Source: an uncultured Duncaniella sp. (lineage in GTDB: Bacteria; Bacteroidota; Bacteroidia; Bacteroidales; Muribaculaceae). Taken from it: a stretch of DNA of 64,000 nt. The notes beneath the pieces were generated by a model. That model did no database searches, was not told the origin of the DNA, and saw only the letters and a program-made list of their open reading frames with translations. The position numbers were made by a program, and so were the translations under genes. This document shows positions 44,167 through 53,971 of the stretch, one piece after another (positions within the stretch are counted from its first letter, which is position 1; every line of letters starts with the position of its first letter). The stretch lies in contig CAJULW010000017.1 in NCBI GenBank assembly GCA_910587515.1, positions 89,498 through 153,497 of the forward strand. The letters are read 5' to 3'.

Positions 44167-44751
44167 ATGCAGGATTTAGTATTCGCTACAAATAACTCCC
44201 ACAAACTCGAGGAGATAAGACGTATTGTCGGTGAGGGGTTCAACATCCTCTCTCTGAAAGATATAAATTGTAATGATGAGATTCCGGAGACGGCTGACAA
44301 TCTTGAAGGAAACGCTTTGATGAAGGCCCGTTATGTCAAGGAGCATTACGGTTATGACTGTTTTGCCGATGATACCGGGCTTATGGTGGACGCGCTTGAT
44401 GGTGCTCCCGGGGTATATTCGGCTCGTTATGCCGGCCCTGGACATGACAGTGAGGCAAATATGAGGCTACTTTTGAAGAATCTTGAAGGGGTGGTCGATA
44501 GAAATGCTCGTTTTGAGACCGTTATCGCGCTTATTCTCAACGGTGAGACTGTAATTTTTAGAGGTCAGGTCGAAGGGGAGATACTTCTTGAACCTCAAGG
44601 CGTGGATGGGTTTGGTTATGACCCTGTATTCAAACCATCGGTGAGTCCGGTTAGTTTCGCATGTATGAGTCAGGATGAAAAAAATGCGATAAGCCACAGG
44701 GGAGCCGCAACGGGTCTGCTTATCCGATATCTTGAATCGCATTTGTTGTAA
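44167..44751 (+). CDS. rdgB: Non-canonical purine NTP pyrophosphatase (RdgB/HAM1)
   Basis: 194 residues, normal length. Blocks: LVFATNNSHKLEEIRRIVG at the N terminus, FADDTGLMVDALDGAPGVYSARYAG with the metal-binding acidic residues, and GFGYDPVFKP and ISHRGAA near the C terminus. It removes dITP and XTP from the nucleotide pool. The porZ-like gene follows after 36 bp on the same strand. Confidence 0.96.
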   Translation: MQDLVFATNNSHKLEEIRRIVGEGFNILSLKDINCNDEIPETADNLEGNALMKARYVKEHYGYDCFADDTGLMVDALDGAPGVYSARYAGPGHDSEANMRLLLKNLEGVVDRNARFETVIALILNGETVIFRGQVEGEILLEPQGVDGFGYDPVFKPSVSPVSFACMSQDEKNAISHRGAATGLLIRYLESHLL

Positions 44752-44787
44752 TGGATTGATGTCCCGATTGATACATAGTTAGATTAT

Positions 44788-47235
44788 ATGCCAAAAAAAC
44801 TTATATTATTAATAATTTTGTTTCTGCCTGTTGTCGTGTCTGCGCAATTGGCTACCGGTAGCTGGAGATTTTATCCTGCTTTTGGTGACACGGCACGCGT
44901 CATAGAGACACCACGGTTTGTTTTTACGGCTTCGTCCGGTTCGCTTTATTCTTATGATAAAGAAAACGATGAGACTCGTGTATATGAGCCGGGAGTCGAT
45001 CTTGGTGGATTTCGTGTCGATGATATTTATTACGACCGTGATGGAAAGCGACTTGCGGTCAGTTATGAAGATGCCTGCATAGATCTTGTGTATGATTCCG
45101 GTCGTCGTGTCAATATGCCTGATATACGCGATGCGAATATAAATAATTTAAAAAGAATCAATGATATAAAATTTGACGGAGAGCTGATATATGTCGCGAC
45201 CTCGTTCGGGCTTGTAGTTTACAGCGGTGATTCGCATGATGTCCGTGAGTCGGGGATTTATGATACGGCACTCACCGCGGTTGCTTTTACTCCGGACCAT
45301 ATAGTGGTTATTCCTTCGGAGGGCCCTTTGGCATGGCAGCTTCTCGTTTCGCCAAAGGGAGACAGGCATAATCTTTTTTCAAGTTTCACAAGTTTGGGGC
45401 ATCTTCCAGGGCATATAGTCGATATCCACCGAGTAGGTGTCACCGAGTCGGGTGACGGATATGATTTTATGCTGGTGGATGCAGATGGGAAGTCATATAG
45501 GCTTACGATTGACCGTGGCTGTTTGTCAATGATGATGTCCGGTCCGTTTGATTCTGGAGTAAAGTCGGTCTCGACCGTTGCCGACGGACTATATTTCGTT
45601 GCCGATGGAGGATTGCGACGCGTGTTTTCACCGTGGCGCTTGGAGACGTTGGCCTCTATTCCTGCCCCTTTGGATGGATGTTCTATCGCAACTCTTTCAG
45701 GCCCGTCTTCGGTATGGGCCGCTGACATCAAAGGGCTTGGAAATTATAAGATAGATGACGGAGGAGGGCTTACCGTGCTGAGAGATAGGTATCGTCCCGC
45801 GGAGGCGACTACATTTTCGGAAATATCGCGTATATTCCCATCATCAGACGGACGTGGCTTTTATGTGTCAAATATGTCATTGAGCAATCATTATCCTCAC
45901 GGTATCGGTGATTTCTTCGTTAAGGTTTTCAACGGCAATTTCGTCAATGTGGATGAAGGCCGTATCGAAAATGTGGAGGTAGATCCTGAAAGCCTTACAC
46001 TCAAATCATCGGGTGTAAAGGACTTGCCTAAAAATATATATTCACCTACATTTGTGATTGAAGATCCAGACGATACGTCGATTCGTTACGTTGGTTCGGC
46101 CTTGGACGGAATATACGTGATAAAAGACGGTCGTGAGATAGGAAAGTTTGACGAGAATTCGAAAATATATAAAGTCAATGATTGGGCCTGGAGAGCGAAT
46201 ACAGCGATGATTGACGATGAGGGCAATCTAATCGTCGGAGCGTATACAGACGATCCCGGTCAGCCAGCAGTATCGGTCCTTCCCGCTGACAAGCGTCGCA
46301 AAGATCCGCGTACTGTGGTCAAGGACGATTGGATCACGCTGGATCTCGGAGAATATATCTTTGAACGAGATGTCGATTTTTTACTTTGCAAACGTTCACC
46401 GGTGTTTTTTGTGACAGACGCGCAGTATTGGAAAGGGTTTGCTGCTCTATATCACAATGGCACCCTGTCCGATACGTCTGATGACCGTAAGGTTGTAATT
46501 CTTAATATGGAAGATCAGGATGGCAAGATATTCTCCCCACAGCATATCAACAGTTTTGTCGAGGATCTGCGCGGACGTGTATGGGTAGCCACCACATCCG
46601 GTGTTTTTGAGATAAGCAACCCTGTCAGTGTTTTTTCGTCCGATTTCAGGATCAACCGTCTGAAGATACCTCGCAATGACGGTTCCAATCTTGCCGACTA
46701 TCTTCTTCCCACAGAACATGTGCGCTGCATAGCAGTCGACGCAGCCAATCGTAAATGGATAGGAACTGTTGACTCAGGTTTATTTCTCGTGAGCGAAAAC
46801 GGTGACGAAATTATCGCCAATTTCAATACAGATAATTCTCCCTTGTCGACTAATACGATCACATCGCTGTATGTCGACCCGAATTCAAATTCGGTTTTTG
46901 TGGGCACGTTGAACGGTCTTTATGAATATTCGTCCACAACGGCTCCCGCACGGCCGGATTATTCGGACGTCTATGCATATCCCAATCCAGTGAGTCCGGA
47001 CTATACCGGTTGGATAACGATAAAAGGTCTGATGGATTCGTCGCTCGTGAAAATCGTTGATGCCGGTATGCGTCTCGTCTATCAGACCGCTTCGCAGGGG
47101 GGCATGGCTATATGGGACGGATGTAATATGAATGGGGCACGGGTCAAAAGCGGAGTGTACTATGTGTTGGCCTCTACATCCGGTGATTCGTCGTCCGAAG
47201 GCGATGTGGTCACCAAAATCCTTGTCATAAACTAA
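44788..47235 (+). CDS. porZ: PorZ-like type IX secretion beta-propeller protein
   Basis: 815 residues with a signal peptide (about 1-18, VVVSAQ). It opens TGSWRFYPAFGDTARVIETP, then SLYSYDKENDETRVY and a series of propeller-like repeats (DIYYDRDGKRLAVSYEDACIDLVYD; GRVWVATTSGVFEIS; RKWIGTVDSGLFLVSENG). The last 80 residues form a sorting-domain-like beta sandwich (YAYPNPVSPDYTGWITIKG, MAIWDGCNMNGARVKSGVYYV). This architecture matches PorZ, which in Porphyromonas helps the type IX secretion attachment complex deliver anionic lipopolysaccharide to cargo. Named on architecture, not on a search. Confidence 0.8.
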   Translation: MPKKLILLIILFLPVVVSAQLATGSWRFYPAFGDTARVIETPRFVFTASSGSLYSYDKENDETRVYEPGVDLGGFRVDDIYYDRDGKRLAVSYEDACIDLVYDSGRRVNMPDIRDANINNLKRINDIKFDGELIYVATSFGLVVYSGDSHDVRESGIYDTALTAVAFTPDHIVVIPSEGPLAWQLLVSPKGDRHNLFSSFTSLGHLPGHIVDIHRVGVTESGDGYDFMLVDADGKSYRLTIDRGCLSMMMSGPFDSGVKSVSTVADGLYFVADGGLRRVFSPWRLETLASIPAPLDGCSIATLSGPSSVWAADIKGLGNYKIDDGGGLTVLRDRYRPAEATTFSEISRIFPSSDGRGFYVSNMSLSNHYPHGIGDFFVKVFNGNFVNVDEGRIENVEVDPESLTLKSSGVKDLPKNIYSPTFVIEDPDDTSIRYVGSALDGIYVIKDGREIGKFDENSKIYKVNDWAWRANTAMIDDEGNLIVGAYTDDPGQPAVSVLPADKRRKDPRTVVKDDWITLDLGEYIFERDVDFLLCKRSPVFFVTDAQYWKGFAALYHNGTLSDTSDDRKVVILNMEDQDGKIFSPQHINSFVEDLRGRVWVATTSGVFEISNPVSVFSSDFRINRLKIPRNDGSNLADYLLPTEHVRCIAVDAANRKWIGTVDSGLFLVSENGDEIIANFNTDNSPLSTNTITSLYVDPNSNSVFVGTLNGLYEYSSTTAPARPDYSDVYAYPNPVSPDYTGWITIKGLMDSSLVKIVDAGMRLVYQTASQGGMAIWDGCNMNGARVKSGVYYVLASTSGDSSSEGDVVTKILVIN

Positions 47236-47295
47236 TAGGATGTTTAATAACGATATCTAAAACAACCGGACTTGAATTGACGTTTTTATAAAATT

Positions 47296-47823
47296 ATGGA
47301 AAGTTTTAAATATAAAGACGAGACCGACCGGAGCTACGGGGCTACCGGCATGGCTATCGGACTTTTAATTTTTGACGGAGAGGACATGCTTGCCTCTATC
47401 GATCTCGACGCGTCTTGCGACGACGAGATGGTGGCCATGTCGCCCGATTTTTATTTTGCCGGTAACCCCGGTGTTTCTGCCAAGGCCGCATGGAATCAGA
47501 TGCTTAAAAATTATAATATAGGTCTTGGGATGCTTATGTCAAATCTTCTTTGCCGTCATCTGGTCAATGGTAACCGCTCTTTGCCTTCGCAACTTCGCTC
47601 AATGCTTCATGATATCGCTATGGAAGAGGGACATGAAGCATGTTCGCTTGATGATGATGAGATAGACCGTCTTTTTGATAAAAATTTCAATTATCTGACA
47701 AAGGTTTTCTCTCACCACGGAGTGCAGACGGTGGCTCATGATTTCGCTTCATTTCTTTTATCGAAACGTTCGATCTCCCGTCTTGACGTACTTGAGCAAC
47801 TTGCGTCGCTCCGCATGCTTTGA
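47296..47823 (+). CDS. Conserved protein of unknown function
   Basis: 175 residues, soluble, no signal peptide. The N-terminal half reads SYGATGMAIGLLIFDGEDMLASIDLDA; the second half is helical, with SLDDDEIDRLFDKNFNYLTKVFSHHGVQTVAHDFASFLL. I do not recognise a family. The gene lies 60 bp after porZ and 40 bp before manA on the same strand, consistent with one transcript. Good coding character and placement support it as real. Confidence 0.7.
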   Translation: MESFKYKDETDRSYGATGMAIGLLIFDGEDMLASIDLDASCDDEMVAMSPDFYFAGNPGVSAKAAWNQMLKNYNIGLGMLMSNLLCRHLVNGNRSLPSQLRSMLHDIAMEEGHEACSLDDDEIDRLFDKNFNYLTKVFSHHGVQTVAHDFASFLLSKRSISRLDVLEQLASLRML

Positions 47824-47863
47824 TGTGTATGGGTTGTATTGATGAATTTAAATGTAGTGACAG

Positions 47864-48841
47864 ATGCTTGACCAACCGCTTCACTTCTCTCCTTATCTTA
47901 GATCCGTAATTTGGGGAGGCGAGCGCATCGCTCCATACAAAGGGATTGTCACAGATCGTAAATCAATCGGGGAAAGCTGGGAGATATCCGCTGTTCCAGG
48001 CCATGTTTCGGTTGTAGACCGTGGGCCGTTCTCTGGCAGATCGCTTACTGAACTTATAGAAATATATGGTGCGCAGCTTACGGGTAAGCATAACTTTAAA
48101 AAGTTCGGGAGTACGTTTCCGCTGCTCATAAAGATAATCGACGCCCGCGACGATTTGTCCGTACAGGTGCATCCCGATGATGATCTTGCCGGCATCCGCC
48201 ATAATTGTCCCGGAAAGACTGAAATGTGGCATATCATAGATACTGTGCCCGGTTCCAGGATATATACCGGATTGAAAGAGAAGATCAGCCCTGACGATTA
48301 TGAACGCATGGTGGCCGACAATACCATAATGGATGTCGTCGACAGTTATGAATCAAAGCCCGGTGACAGTTTCTTTCTTCCTGCAGGACGCATCCATTCG
48401 ATAGGCGGAGGCAATATGCTTGCAGAGATACAGCAAACCAGTGATATTACATATCGTATATACGATTTTGATCGTCGGGATAAGGATGGAAATCCACGCC
48501 AGTTGCATATAAGTGATGCCCGTGACGCTATAGACTATAGAGTGTTTCCTACATATAAAACAGAACCGTCAGGCTCTGTTTTGGCGGATTGCGCTCATTT
48601 TGTCGTACGTAGATATGAGATTCATTTTGGAGATGGACAACTCGTTTTGCCGCGCGACCGAGAGTCGTTTACCATAGTGATGTGTCTTGACGGTGAAGTC
48701 ATTGTCGAGTATTCGTTTGGCGACGATGCTTCAGTTACCGGAGAGCTGCGGATAGAGCGTGGTGATACATGGCTTTTTCCTGCGACCCTACGTCGCATTT
48801 GTGTTTACGGAACAGGAAAAATACTTTCCGTACAGGCTTGA
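47864..48841 (+). CDS. manA: Mannose-6-phosphate isomerase, class I
   Basis: 325 residues, typical of the short bacterial class. Zinc-ligand blocks are LSVQVHPDDDLA and KTEMWHIID; FFLPAGRIHSIGGGNMLAEIQQTSDITYRIYDFDR contains the third His and the catalytic Arg region. It interconverts fructose-6-phosphate and mannose-6-phosphate, feeding GDP-mannose and surface glycans. Last gene of the rdgB-porZ-unknown-manA run and followed by a terminator. Confidence 0.95.
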   Translation: MLDQPLHFSPYLRSVIWGGERIAPYKGIVTDRKSIGESWEISAVPGHVSVVDRGPFSGRSLTELIEIYGAQLTGKHNFKKFGSTFPLLIKIIDARDDLSVQVHPDDDLAGIRHNCPGKTEMWHIIDTVPGSRIYTGLKEKISPDDYERMVADNTIMDVVDSYESKPGDSFFLPAGRIHSIGGGNMLAEIQQTSDITYRIYDFDRRDKDGNPRQLHISDARDAIDYRVFPTYKTEPSGSVLADCAHFVVRRYEIHFGDGQLVLPRDRESFTIVMCLDGEVIVEYSFGDDASVTGELRIERGDTWLFPATLRRICVYGTGKILSVQA

Positions 48842-48891
48842 ATCATTTTATATGGCATGAAACACTTGCCATAATAAATATTTATTCAATA

Positions 48892-48925
48892 AAAAAACAC
48901 CGACACAACCGCGTCGGTGTTTTTT
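48892..48925 (+). terminator. Terminator after manA
   Basis: A 13-bp perfect inverted repeat (48892-48904 with 48913-48925) that ends in a T run on the plus strand and starts with an A run, so it can serve both manA and the convergent lipoprotein gene. A second hairpin, TATGGCA...TGCCATA, lies at 48851-48873. Confidence 0.85.
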
Positions 48926-48952
48926 ATGTTTTATGAAAGCTATAGTGCTTCT

Positions 48953-49101
48953 TTAGTCTTCATTGTCCTGATTGGCATAAAGTAGGTAACGGAGTGGTGC
49001 TACCATTCTGAATTTGCCATCCTCACCGAGGTCGCATTCAAACATTATGGTCGCACCGTAGTTGAGACGTGCCGTAATGGAAATGCCGCTTAGTTCTGCC
49101 C
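48953..49101 (-). other. Out-of-frame C-terminal remainder of the lipoprotein gene
   Basis: Read one base out of frame from 49099-49101, the minus strand encodes a coherent tail beginning ELSGISITARLNYG and ending YANQDNED with a stop at 48953-48955. It includes GATIMFECDLGEDGKFRM, far more protein-like than the in-frame end. From the ATG at 49892 to 48955 less one base is exactly 312 codons plus stop. Confidence 0.65.
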
Positions 49102-49892
49102 TCGATTGTGTTGCCCTGCGAGTTGATTATAGGCAATTGGGTGTCGCTTGGAGTGGAGATCGAATAGCCGTCACTGGTGAAAGTCACGGGAAGATCCTTG
49201 ACAGAGAATGTGGTCGGGTTCTTGTCTTTTTTGAATTTGGCGTTGTAGACATACATTTTTGCAGTCTTTTTTTCATAGTCTATTTCAACTACGAACGGAG
49301 ACTGGTACAGATTTTCCTTGTTGACGAATACCTGTGATGAGTTCTCAAGGTCGTATGAATTCGTTGCACCGAGATATGCGTTCACGACAGGATAGACTGT
49401 CACGTCATATATACTGTTGTCGCTTGTATTTTGTATGGTGTATGATAGGTCATAGACAGGCAGACCGACGTACTTGCCGTTGATGTAAATGGCGCGTGCG
49501 GGATAGGAGCGGAGTTTGAATACATCGAAGGCGTATGGAGACGGGGTCACTGGCAATATGTCGCGTCCGCTTGTCTCGATGAAGCCGTCCTTGTTGTTCT
49601 GTGTGAAACTTAGTGTCGGGAGTGCGAACGATAGATTCTTGTAGTCGTCACCAAGGGTTATACCGGACATCTGCACGTCAATCTTGGACTTGCTTACATT
49701 GTACTTGAATGTATAGGAAGGTTGCTTAGTCCAGATTTCGTTTGTTGTGCCGCGTTCGACAACTCGGTTGAAACATTCGTTCCCTCCATAGGTGTAGGTG
49801 AAGTTCTGGTCGCTGTTGTCGCTGTCAAGGCAGGAAGTGAATGACACTGCGCTCACTGCAAGTATGCCTAATGATAGAAAATATTTTTTCAT
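49038..49892 (-). CDS. Surface or periplasmic lipoprotein, probably frameshifted near its end
   Basis: 284 residues with a lipoprotein signal (VSFTSC, Cys at about 21) and a Ser/Asp-rich start. The body is beta-rich with aromatic residues and no motif I can name. The last residues (TKRHFHYGTSQLRCDHNV) are unlike the rest; removing one G of the GGG at 49099-49101 (CCC on the plus strand) restores a natural tail and a 312-residue product. It may be a real mutation or a sequencing error. It lies 140 bp downstream of a TonB-dependent receptor gene on the same strand and could be its partner. Confidence 0.7.
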   Translation of the reverse strand: MKKYFLSLGILAVSAVSFTSCLDSDNSDQNFTYTYGGNECFNRVVERGTTNEIWTKQPSYTFKYNVSKSKIDVQMSGITLGDDYKNLSFALPTLSFTQNNKDGFIETSGRDILPVTPSPYAFDVFKLRSYPARAIYINGKYVGLPVYDLSYTIQNTSDNSIYDVTVYPVVNAYLGATNSYDLENSSQVFVNKENLYQSPFVVEIDYEKKTAKMYVYNAKFKKDKNPTTFSVKDLPVTFTSDGYSISTPSDTQLPIINSQGNTIEGRTKRHFHYGTSQLRCDHNV

Positions 49893-50032
49893 AATATTAT
49901 TATATAATAGCCTTTCTTAATCGGAAATGTTTCAGATGTGGATACCATTACTTTAAACGTGTCGTAAAGGCTCTTTATTGTTGATTGTTATGTGTCGTTT
50001 GGTTAAAAATTTCAATCGGTGATAAATGGGCT

Positions 50033-52306
50033 TTATAATGATGGGAAGTCCAGACGCAAAGTGATTCCTCCTCGTGCCGGCAGTCCGCGTTGGAAGAAAT
50101 TATTGGAGATTGATTCGTAGCGGAATGTCGCAAATTCTTTGTCGGTGAGGTTCTTGCCCCAGATATCGAGGGTTGCGCCCGGAAATTCGAATCGCAGAGC
50201 CGCTCCAAATTCGGTGTAGAACGGTTGGCGGTAGGTATTGGCTTCGTCCCAATAGATGGATCCTGTGCCGCGCATGTCTGTAGTGATGCTTACCGCGTTG
50301 ATCCATGACGGAGACAAAGGTTGGCGGAAAGAAGCGGAGAGGAAAAGCGTGTTTGAGGGGGCGTAGGGGACGCGTTTGCCGCGGTAGCTCTCGTCGCCAT
50401 CGACATATCGGCGGAAAGTCGCGTTTGTGTAGCCATATGCGAGATTGAAATGCCAACGGCTTGTTGGCTTGTAGCTCATGGTGAATTCCCCTCCCATGCT
50501 GCGTGTGCGTCCCGCATTGGTCATTATTCGTCCGGTGGTCGTGCCTTTGGGGAAGACTGTCAACTGCTGGTCGCGGCAGTCGATGAGGAAAAGTGCGAAT
50601 GTGGAGTAGACTCTGCCGTGATCGACGCTGAAATGGCCTCCGATCTCATAGTTCCATGAAATCTCCGGGCGGTAGGACACCATTTTGTTCGCATTCACAT
50701 CCGTCTCTTCTCCCTTAGGGTTGACTTCGCTCATGAGACGCTGTTGGAGATAGGTGGAGAACATTTGGGTATTGTAACCTCCAGCCTTGTATCCTTTTGA
50801 TGCCGAGACGAATATGGCAGAGTGTGGTAGGTGGTAGGTGATGCTTAATTTGGGCAATATCTCGGTGAAGTGCTGCGAAAGCTTGTCGCGATCATCGATG
50901 CTGATTTCGACTGTCTTCATAGGGATAGGAACAGCCGGGTTGCGTACGTTCCACATTGTGCATGACGTTGAGCTGTGGCTGTGGTATTTAAGCGATGTAT
51001 GTTCGTAGTCGAAACGCAATCCAAAAGAAAAACTCAAGTTGTCGAGATCGTAGGAACTTTGATGATAGAAAGCTATACCTTTGGCCGCTTGTTTGAAGTC
51101 GGAACCAAGCAGCAGTTCGGGGCTGTCCCAGTCAAGACGCATTCCTGGGGGGAGTTTGGAGTTTACTCCGGCAAGGATCAAACGCTCGATGCCGTCTTCC
51201 TTGAAGGTGACAGGCGCGGTCATGCCGGCATATTTATAGAATCCAAACGCTCCTCCAAGCCAGTTGTATGAGCCTTTCTTGCCTCGGACCACAATGTCTT
51301 GCGTGAAACTGCGGTCGTGTTGTTTTTGAGTAAGTGTGAAGTAGCTGTCAGGCAGAAAGTCCTGATCGAGCGTCATGTTGTCGTCAAGATATTGGAATCC
51401 CGTTATTGACGCCATGGAGAAAGCTTCGTTGCCATAGGTTACGGTTAATCCTTCCAAGAATGATTTTCGACGGTAGAATGCCGGATCGTTATAGTTTATT
51501 TCACCGCTTTCTTCGAAGGCATACGGATAGCCATTCTGATGGGCGTATCCATAGGAAGCCACGTTTTCTATCGAGAGTGAGTTTGTCGGTTTGAAGACGG
51601 TTTTCCATCTCAAAGATTCTGTGTGCTCGCGGTCGGCTTTGGAGTCGTCGAAACTGTTTCTGAAGTATCCCCGTCGGTAGCTTCGGTGTCCGCTTAGCGA
51701 CATCCCGAGTTTCGGTGTCAGCATCCTATAGTAGGAGAGTCCGAGACGGTAGTTGCCATGCGTAGCTCCTTCGGCTATGGCTCTGAGTCCCTGATAATAA
51801 AATGGCGACAGTGTATAAATGTTTATCAGTCCCGCTATGGTGTTGCGGCCGAAGAGAGTTGACTGCGGGCCTCGCAACACCTCGATACGCTCTATGTCTT
51901 GAGAGTCGAAGTCGTATGCGTTTTTATTGAGATAAGGAATGTTATCGACGTTAAGCCCGACGGCTGGTTGGTCAATACGTGCGCCTATGCCGCGCACATA
52001 GATTGTCGATGTCATCCTTGAGCCGTAGTCCGGCATGAAAAAGTTCGGGGCTATTTCCGATACGCCTTTCATCCCGGCAATGTTCAACCGCTCGATCTCC
52101 CCTTGTTTTAAGGTAGTGACAGTGACCGGTTGGCGCAATAGCGAACGGGATTGTTTTATGGATGTGACGTTGACCTCTCCGATCTCAAGCGTGTCCGGCC
52201 CTTCTTTTAGCCGTTCGCGCAAAGCTTCGGAGTCGGTTTGTGATGCTTTGGCTGAAAACGAAAATATGATTGCGAATAGAAGAGGCGTTATTAAGCGTGA
52301 TGACAT
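50033..52306 (-). CDS. TonB-dependent outer membrane receptor
   Basis: 757 residues with a signal peptide (about 1-21). A TonB-box-like DTLEIGEVNVT is near residue 40. The plug contains MTSTIYVRGIGARIDQPAVGLNVDNIPYLN and IERIEVLRGPQSTLFGRNTIAGLINI, and the long barrel ends LDFPSL. It has no N-terminal carboxypeptidase-regulatory domain, so it is not of the SusC type. It is closest to siderophore, cobalamin or small-ligand receptors; the substrate is unknown. The promoter at 52402-52434 suggests a leader of about 90 nt. Confidence 0.93.
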   Translation of the reverse strand: MSSRLITPLLFAIIFSFSAKASQTDSEALRERLKEGPDTLEIGEVNVTSIKQSRSLLRQPVTVTTLKQGEIERLNIAGMKGVSEIAPNFFMPDYGSRMTSTIYVRGIGARIDQPAVGLNVDNIPYLNKNAYDFDSQDIERIEVLRGPQSTLFGRNTIAGLINIYTLSPFYYQGLRAIAEGATHGNYRLGLSYYRMLTPKLGMSLSGHRSYRRGYFRNSFDDSKADREHTESLRWKTVFKPTNSLSIENVASYGYAHQNGYPYAFEESGEINYNDPAFYRRKSFLEGLTVTYGNEAFSMASITGFQYLDDNMTLDQDFLPDSYFTLTQKQHDRSFTQDIVVRGKKGSYNWLGGAFGFYKYAGMTAPVTFKEDGIERLILAGVNSKLPPGMRLDWDSPELLLGSDFKQAAKGIAFYHQSSYDLDNLSFSFGLRFDYEHTSLKYHSHSSTSCTMWNVRNPAVPIPMKTVEISIDDRDKLSQHFTEILPKLSITYHLPHSAIFVSASKGYKAGGYNTQMFSTYLQQRLMSEVNPKGEETDVNANKMVSYRPEISWNYEIGGHFSVDHGRVYSTFALFLIDCRDQQLTVFPKGTTTGRIMTNAGRTRSMGGEFTMSYKPTSRWHFNLAYGYTNATFRRYVDGDESYRGKRVPYAPSNTLFLSASFRQPLSPSWINAVSITTDMRGTGSIYWDEANTYRQPFYTEFGAALRFEFPGATLDIWGKNLTDKEFATFRYESISNNFFQRGLPARGGITLRLDFPSL

Positions 52307-52401
52307 TTAGTTGTGCGTGGGGATGATGTTTGGTGGAGCTTTTGTCTTCGTTTGATTGAAATAGCGAATTCCTTCCGGTTTCCGGAATGGAAGCCGGGAT
52401 G

Positions 52402-52434
52402 CAAAGGTAGCAATAAATCGTGGAATTGCGCTAA
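52402..52434 (-). promoter_or_regulatory. Promoter of the TonB-dependent receptor gene
   Basis: TTAG (52434-52431), 21 nt, TACCTTTG (52409-52402) on the minus strand. The -7 box is perfect, the -33 box approximate. Confidence 0.55.
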
Positions 52435-52459
52435 CTGCCTCCGATCTTAACTTTAGGCT

Positions 52460-53938
52460 TTATTCGGTCAGATCCTTTTTCTTTGGAGTGTCGCTTAGGA
52501 CAGGTATCTCTGTCATGTCGGGCGTGAGATAGTCCTTTTTTGAGTCTATGGCTATTATGATGAAGTCTTCACCGGCTTTTGCGGGTGGATCAATATGGAC
52601 AGTGCCGTCTTTTCGTTTGCCCAAATAGCGTATGGAACCGTCGGAAGGATTCATACTCCATAGATGTTTTTCCTTGCCCGATATCCGGTTGAGATCGAGT
52701 GTCATCGGCCGTCCGCTGTGATTATAGACCATAAGATAATCGTTGCCGCGAGTGGCCAAAAGACGGTCGTAACGAATGCCGTTATCCTTGACAATGAGGC
52801 TGTCGGTCACGCGCTCGTAATAAGGGAAGGCGAGCATAAGGTTTTTCAGATGCTTCATCTGTCTGCGTCCGGGATCGGACAGGGCTTTCCACCATGGCTT
52901 TTTCTCTCCGTCCGCGAAATATGCTCCGTTGATGCCTGGCCGGACAAACTGCATGATCGCGTTGTGTCCGTATGTGTGTCCGCATGAGCCTGCGAATACA
53001 GACCAATAAGCGTATCTTCGTACATCCTTGTCGTTCCACCTCGGTTCGTAGTCATGATGTAGTCCCTGTGGGATGTCTTCATAGCTTGGTTCTCCGTCGA
53101 GCACAGGTTTCAAAGGACGGTGTACTGTGGCGGAGTCGACATACATCCACACGTCTTCTTCCGTACCGTCGGGTATCGGGTAGTCCTTATTGCCCATTCT
53201 TTGGCCGTAGCGCCTGTGTCCGCTTTGAAACATATTGAAATCAAGCCAATCCCGTTTGTTGAACCATCCGGCCGACGTCGTTCGTCCGCGTGGATGGAAA
53301 GTCATGAGATGTTTGGAGTCGAGTGCGCGTATGCTTTCGGCGAGAGCGTCCCATTCGGCTGTTTTTATGTTGCCTTGTATATCTCCGCCTATAATCCAAA
53401 TTATATTTGGACGGTTACCATAACGCTTGGCGAGAAATTCGCCATAAATCTTGGCCTGATCAACGTTCATTAGCCCGGCTTTTACGAGACCTCCCCAGAT
53501 GCATACCATACCTATATATATGCCTTCCCGTTCCGCTTGATCGACTATGTAGTCGAGGTGGTCCCAGTAGCCATACCCTTCGTTGTTGTCGACAGCGGCC
53601 ATGTTCCAGCCGTCAGGATGTGATATAGCTCCGTAAGTGTTAAATGTCGGGACACCGTTGATCACCTGTATCTGTACGACATTGTAGCCGTCGGCCGCGG
53701 TGCTCCGTAGATAATAGGCGGCCTCGTCGCGGTCGAGGCGTTCGGGAAGAAGCCATCCTGTGTCGCCAAGCCAAAAGAATGGGGTTCCGTCTTCGTGACA
53801 GAAAAAACGGTGATTCCCGGATACTTTAAGGGCTCCGTGATTCCAGGGCTTTTCGGCAGCGGACATATTGACAGAGAACGACAATAAGCAAGTTATTATT
53901 GCGATTAGTCTTGCCGAGAAATTTATGGCGTATTTCAT
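52460..53938 (-). CDS. Secreted DUF4038 / GH140-like glycoside hydrolase
   Basis: 492 residues with a signal peptide (about 1-28, VNMSAAEKP). The N-terminal part has the TIM-barrel signature RFFCHEDGTPFFWLGDTGWLLPERL, and GYNVVQIQVINGVPTFN; NIIWIIGGDIQG and KPVLDGEPSYED supply the acidic residues expected for catalysis. The C-terminal part from about 400 is a small beta domain (FIIIAIDSKK...). This matches the DUF4038 plus putative collagen-binding-domain architecture, whose characterised relative is the GH140 apiosidase of rhamnogalacturonan-II breakdown. The substrate is a guess from family. Confidence 0.85.
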   Translation of the reverse strand: MKYAINFSARLIAIITCLLSFSVNMSAAEKPWNHGALKVSGNHRFFCHEDGTPFFWLGDTGWLLPERLDRDEAAYYLRSTAADGYNVVQIQVINGVPTFNTYGAISHPDGWNMAAVDNNEGYGYWDHLDYIVDQAEREGIYIGMVCIWGGLVKAGLMNVDQAKIYGEFLAKRYGNRPNIIWIIGGDIQGNIKTAEWDALAESIRALDSKHLMTFHPRGRTTSAGWFNKRDWLDFNMFQSGHRRYGQRMGNKDYPIPDGTEEDVWMYVDSATVHRPLKPVLDGEPSYEDIPQGLHHDYEPRWNDKDVRRYAYWSVFAGSCGHTYGHNAIMQFVRPGINGAYFADGEKKPWWKALSDPGRRQMKHLKNLMLAFPYYERVTDSLIVKDNGIRYDRLLATRGNDYLMVYNHSGRPMTLDLNRISGKEKHLWSMNPSDGSIRYLGKRKDGTVHIDPPAKAGEDFIIIAIDSKKDYLTPDMTEIPVLSDTPKKKDLTE

Positions 53939-53971
53939 GGATAGATAAGTTGTTGATGATTATTTTCTATA

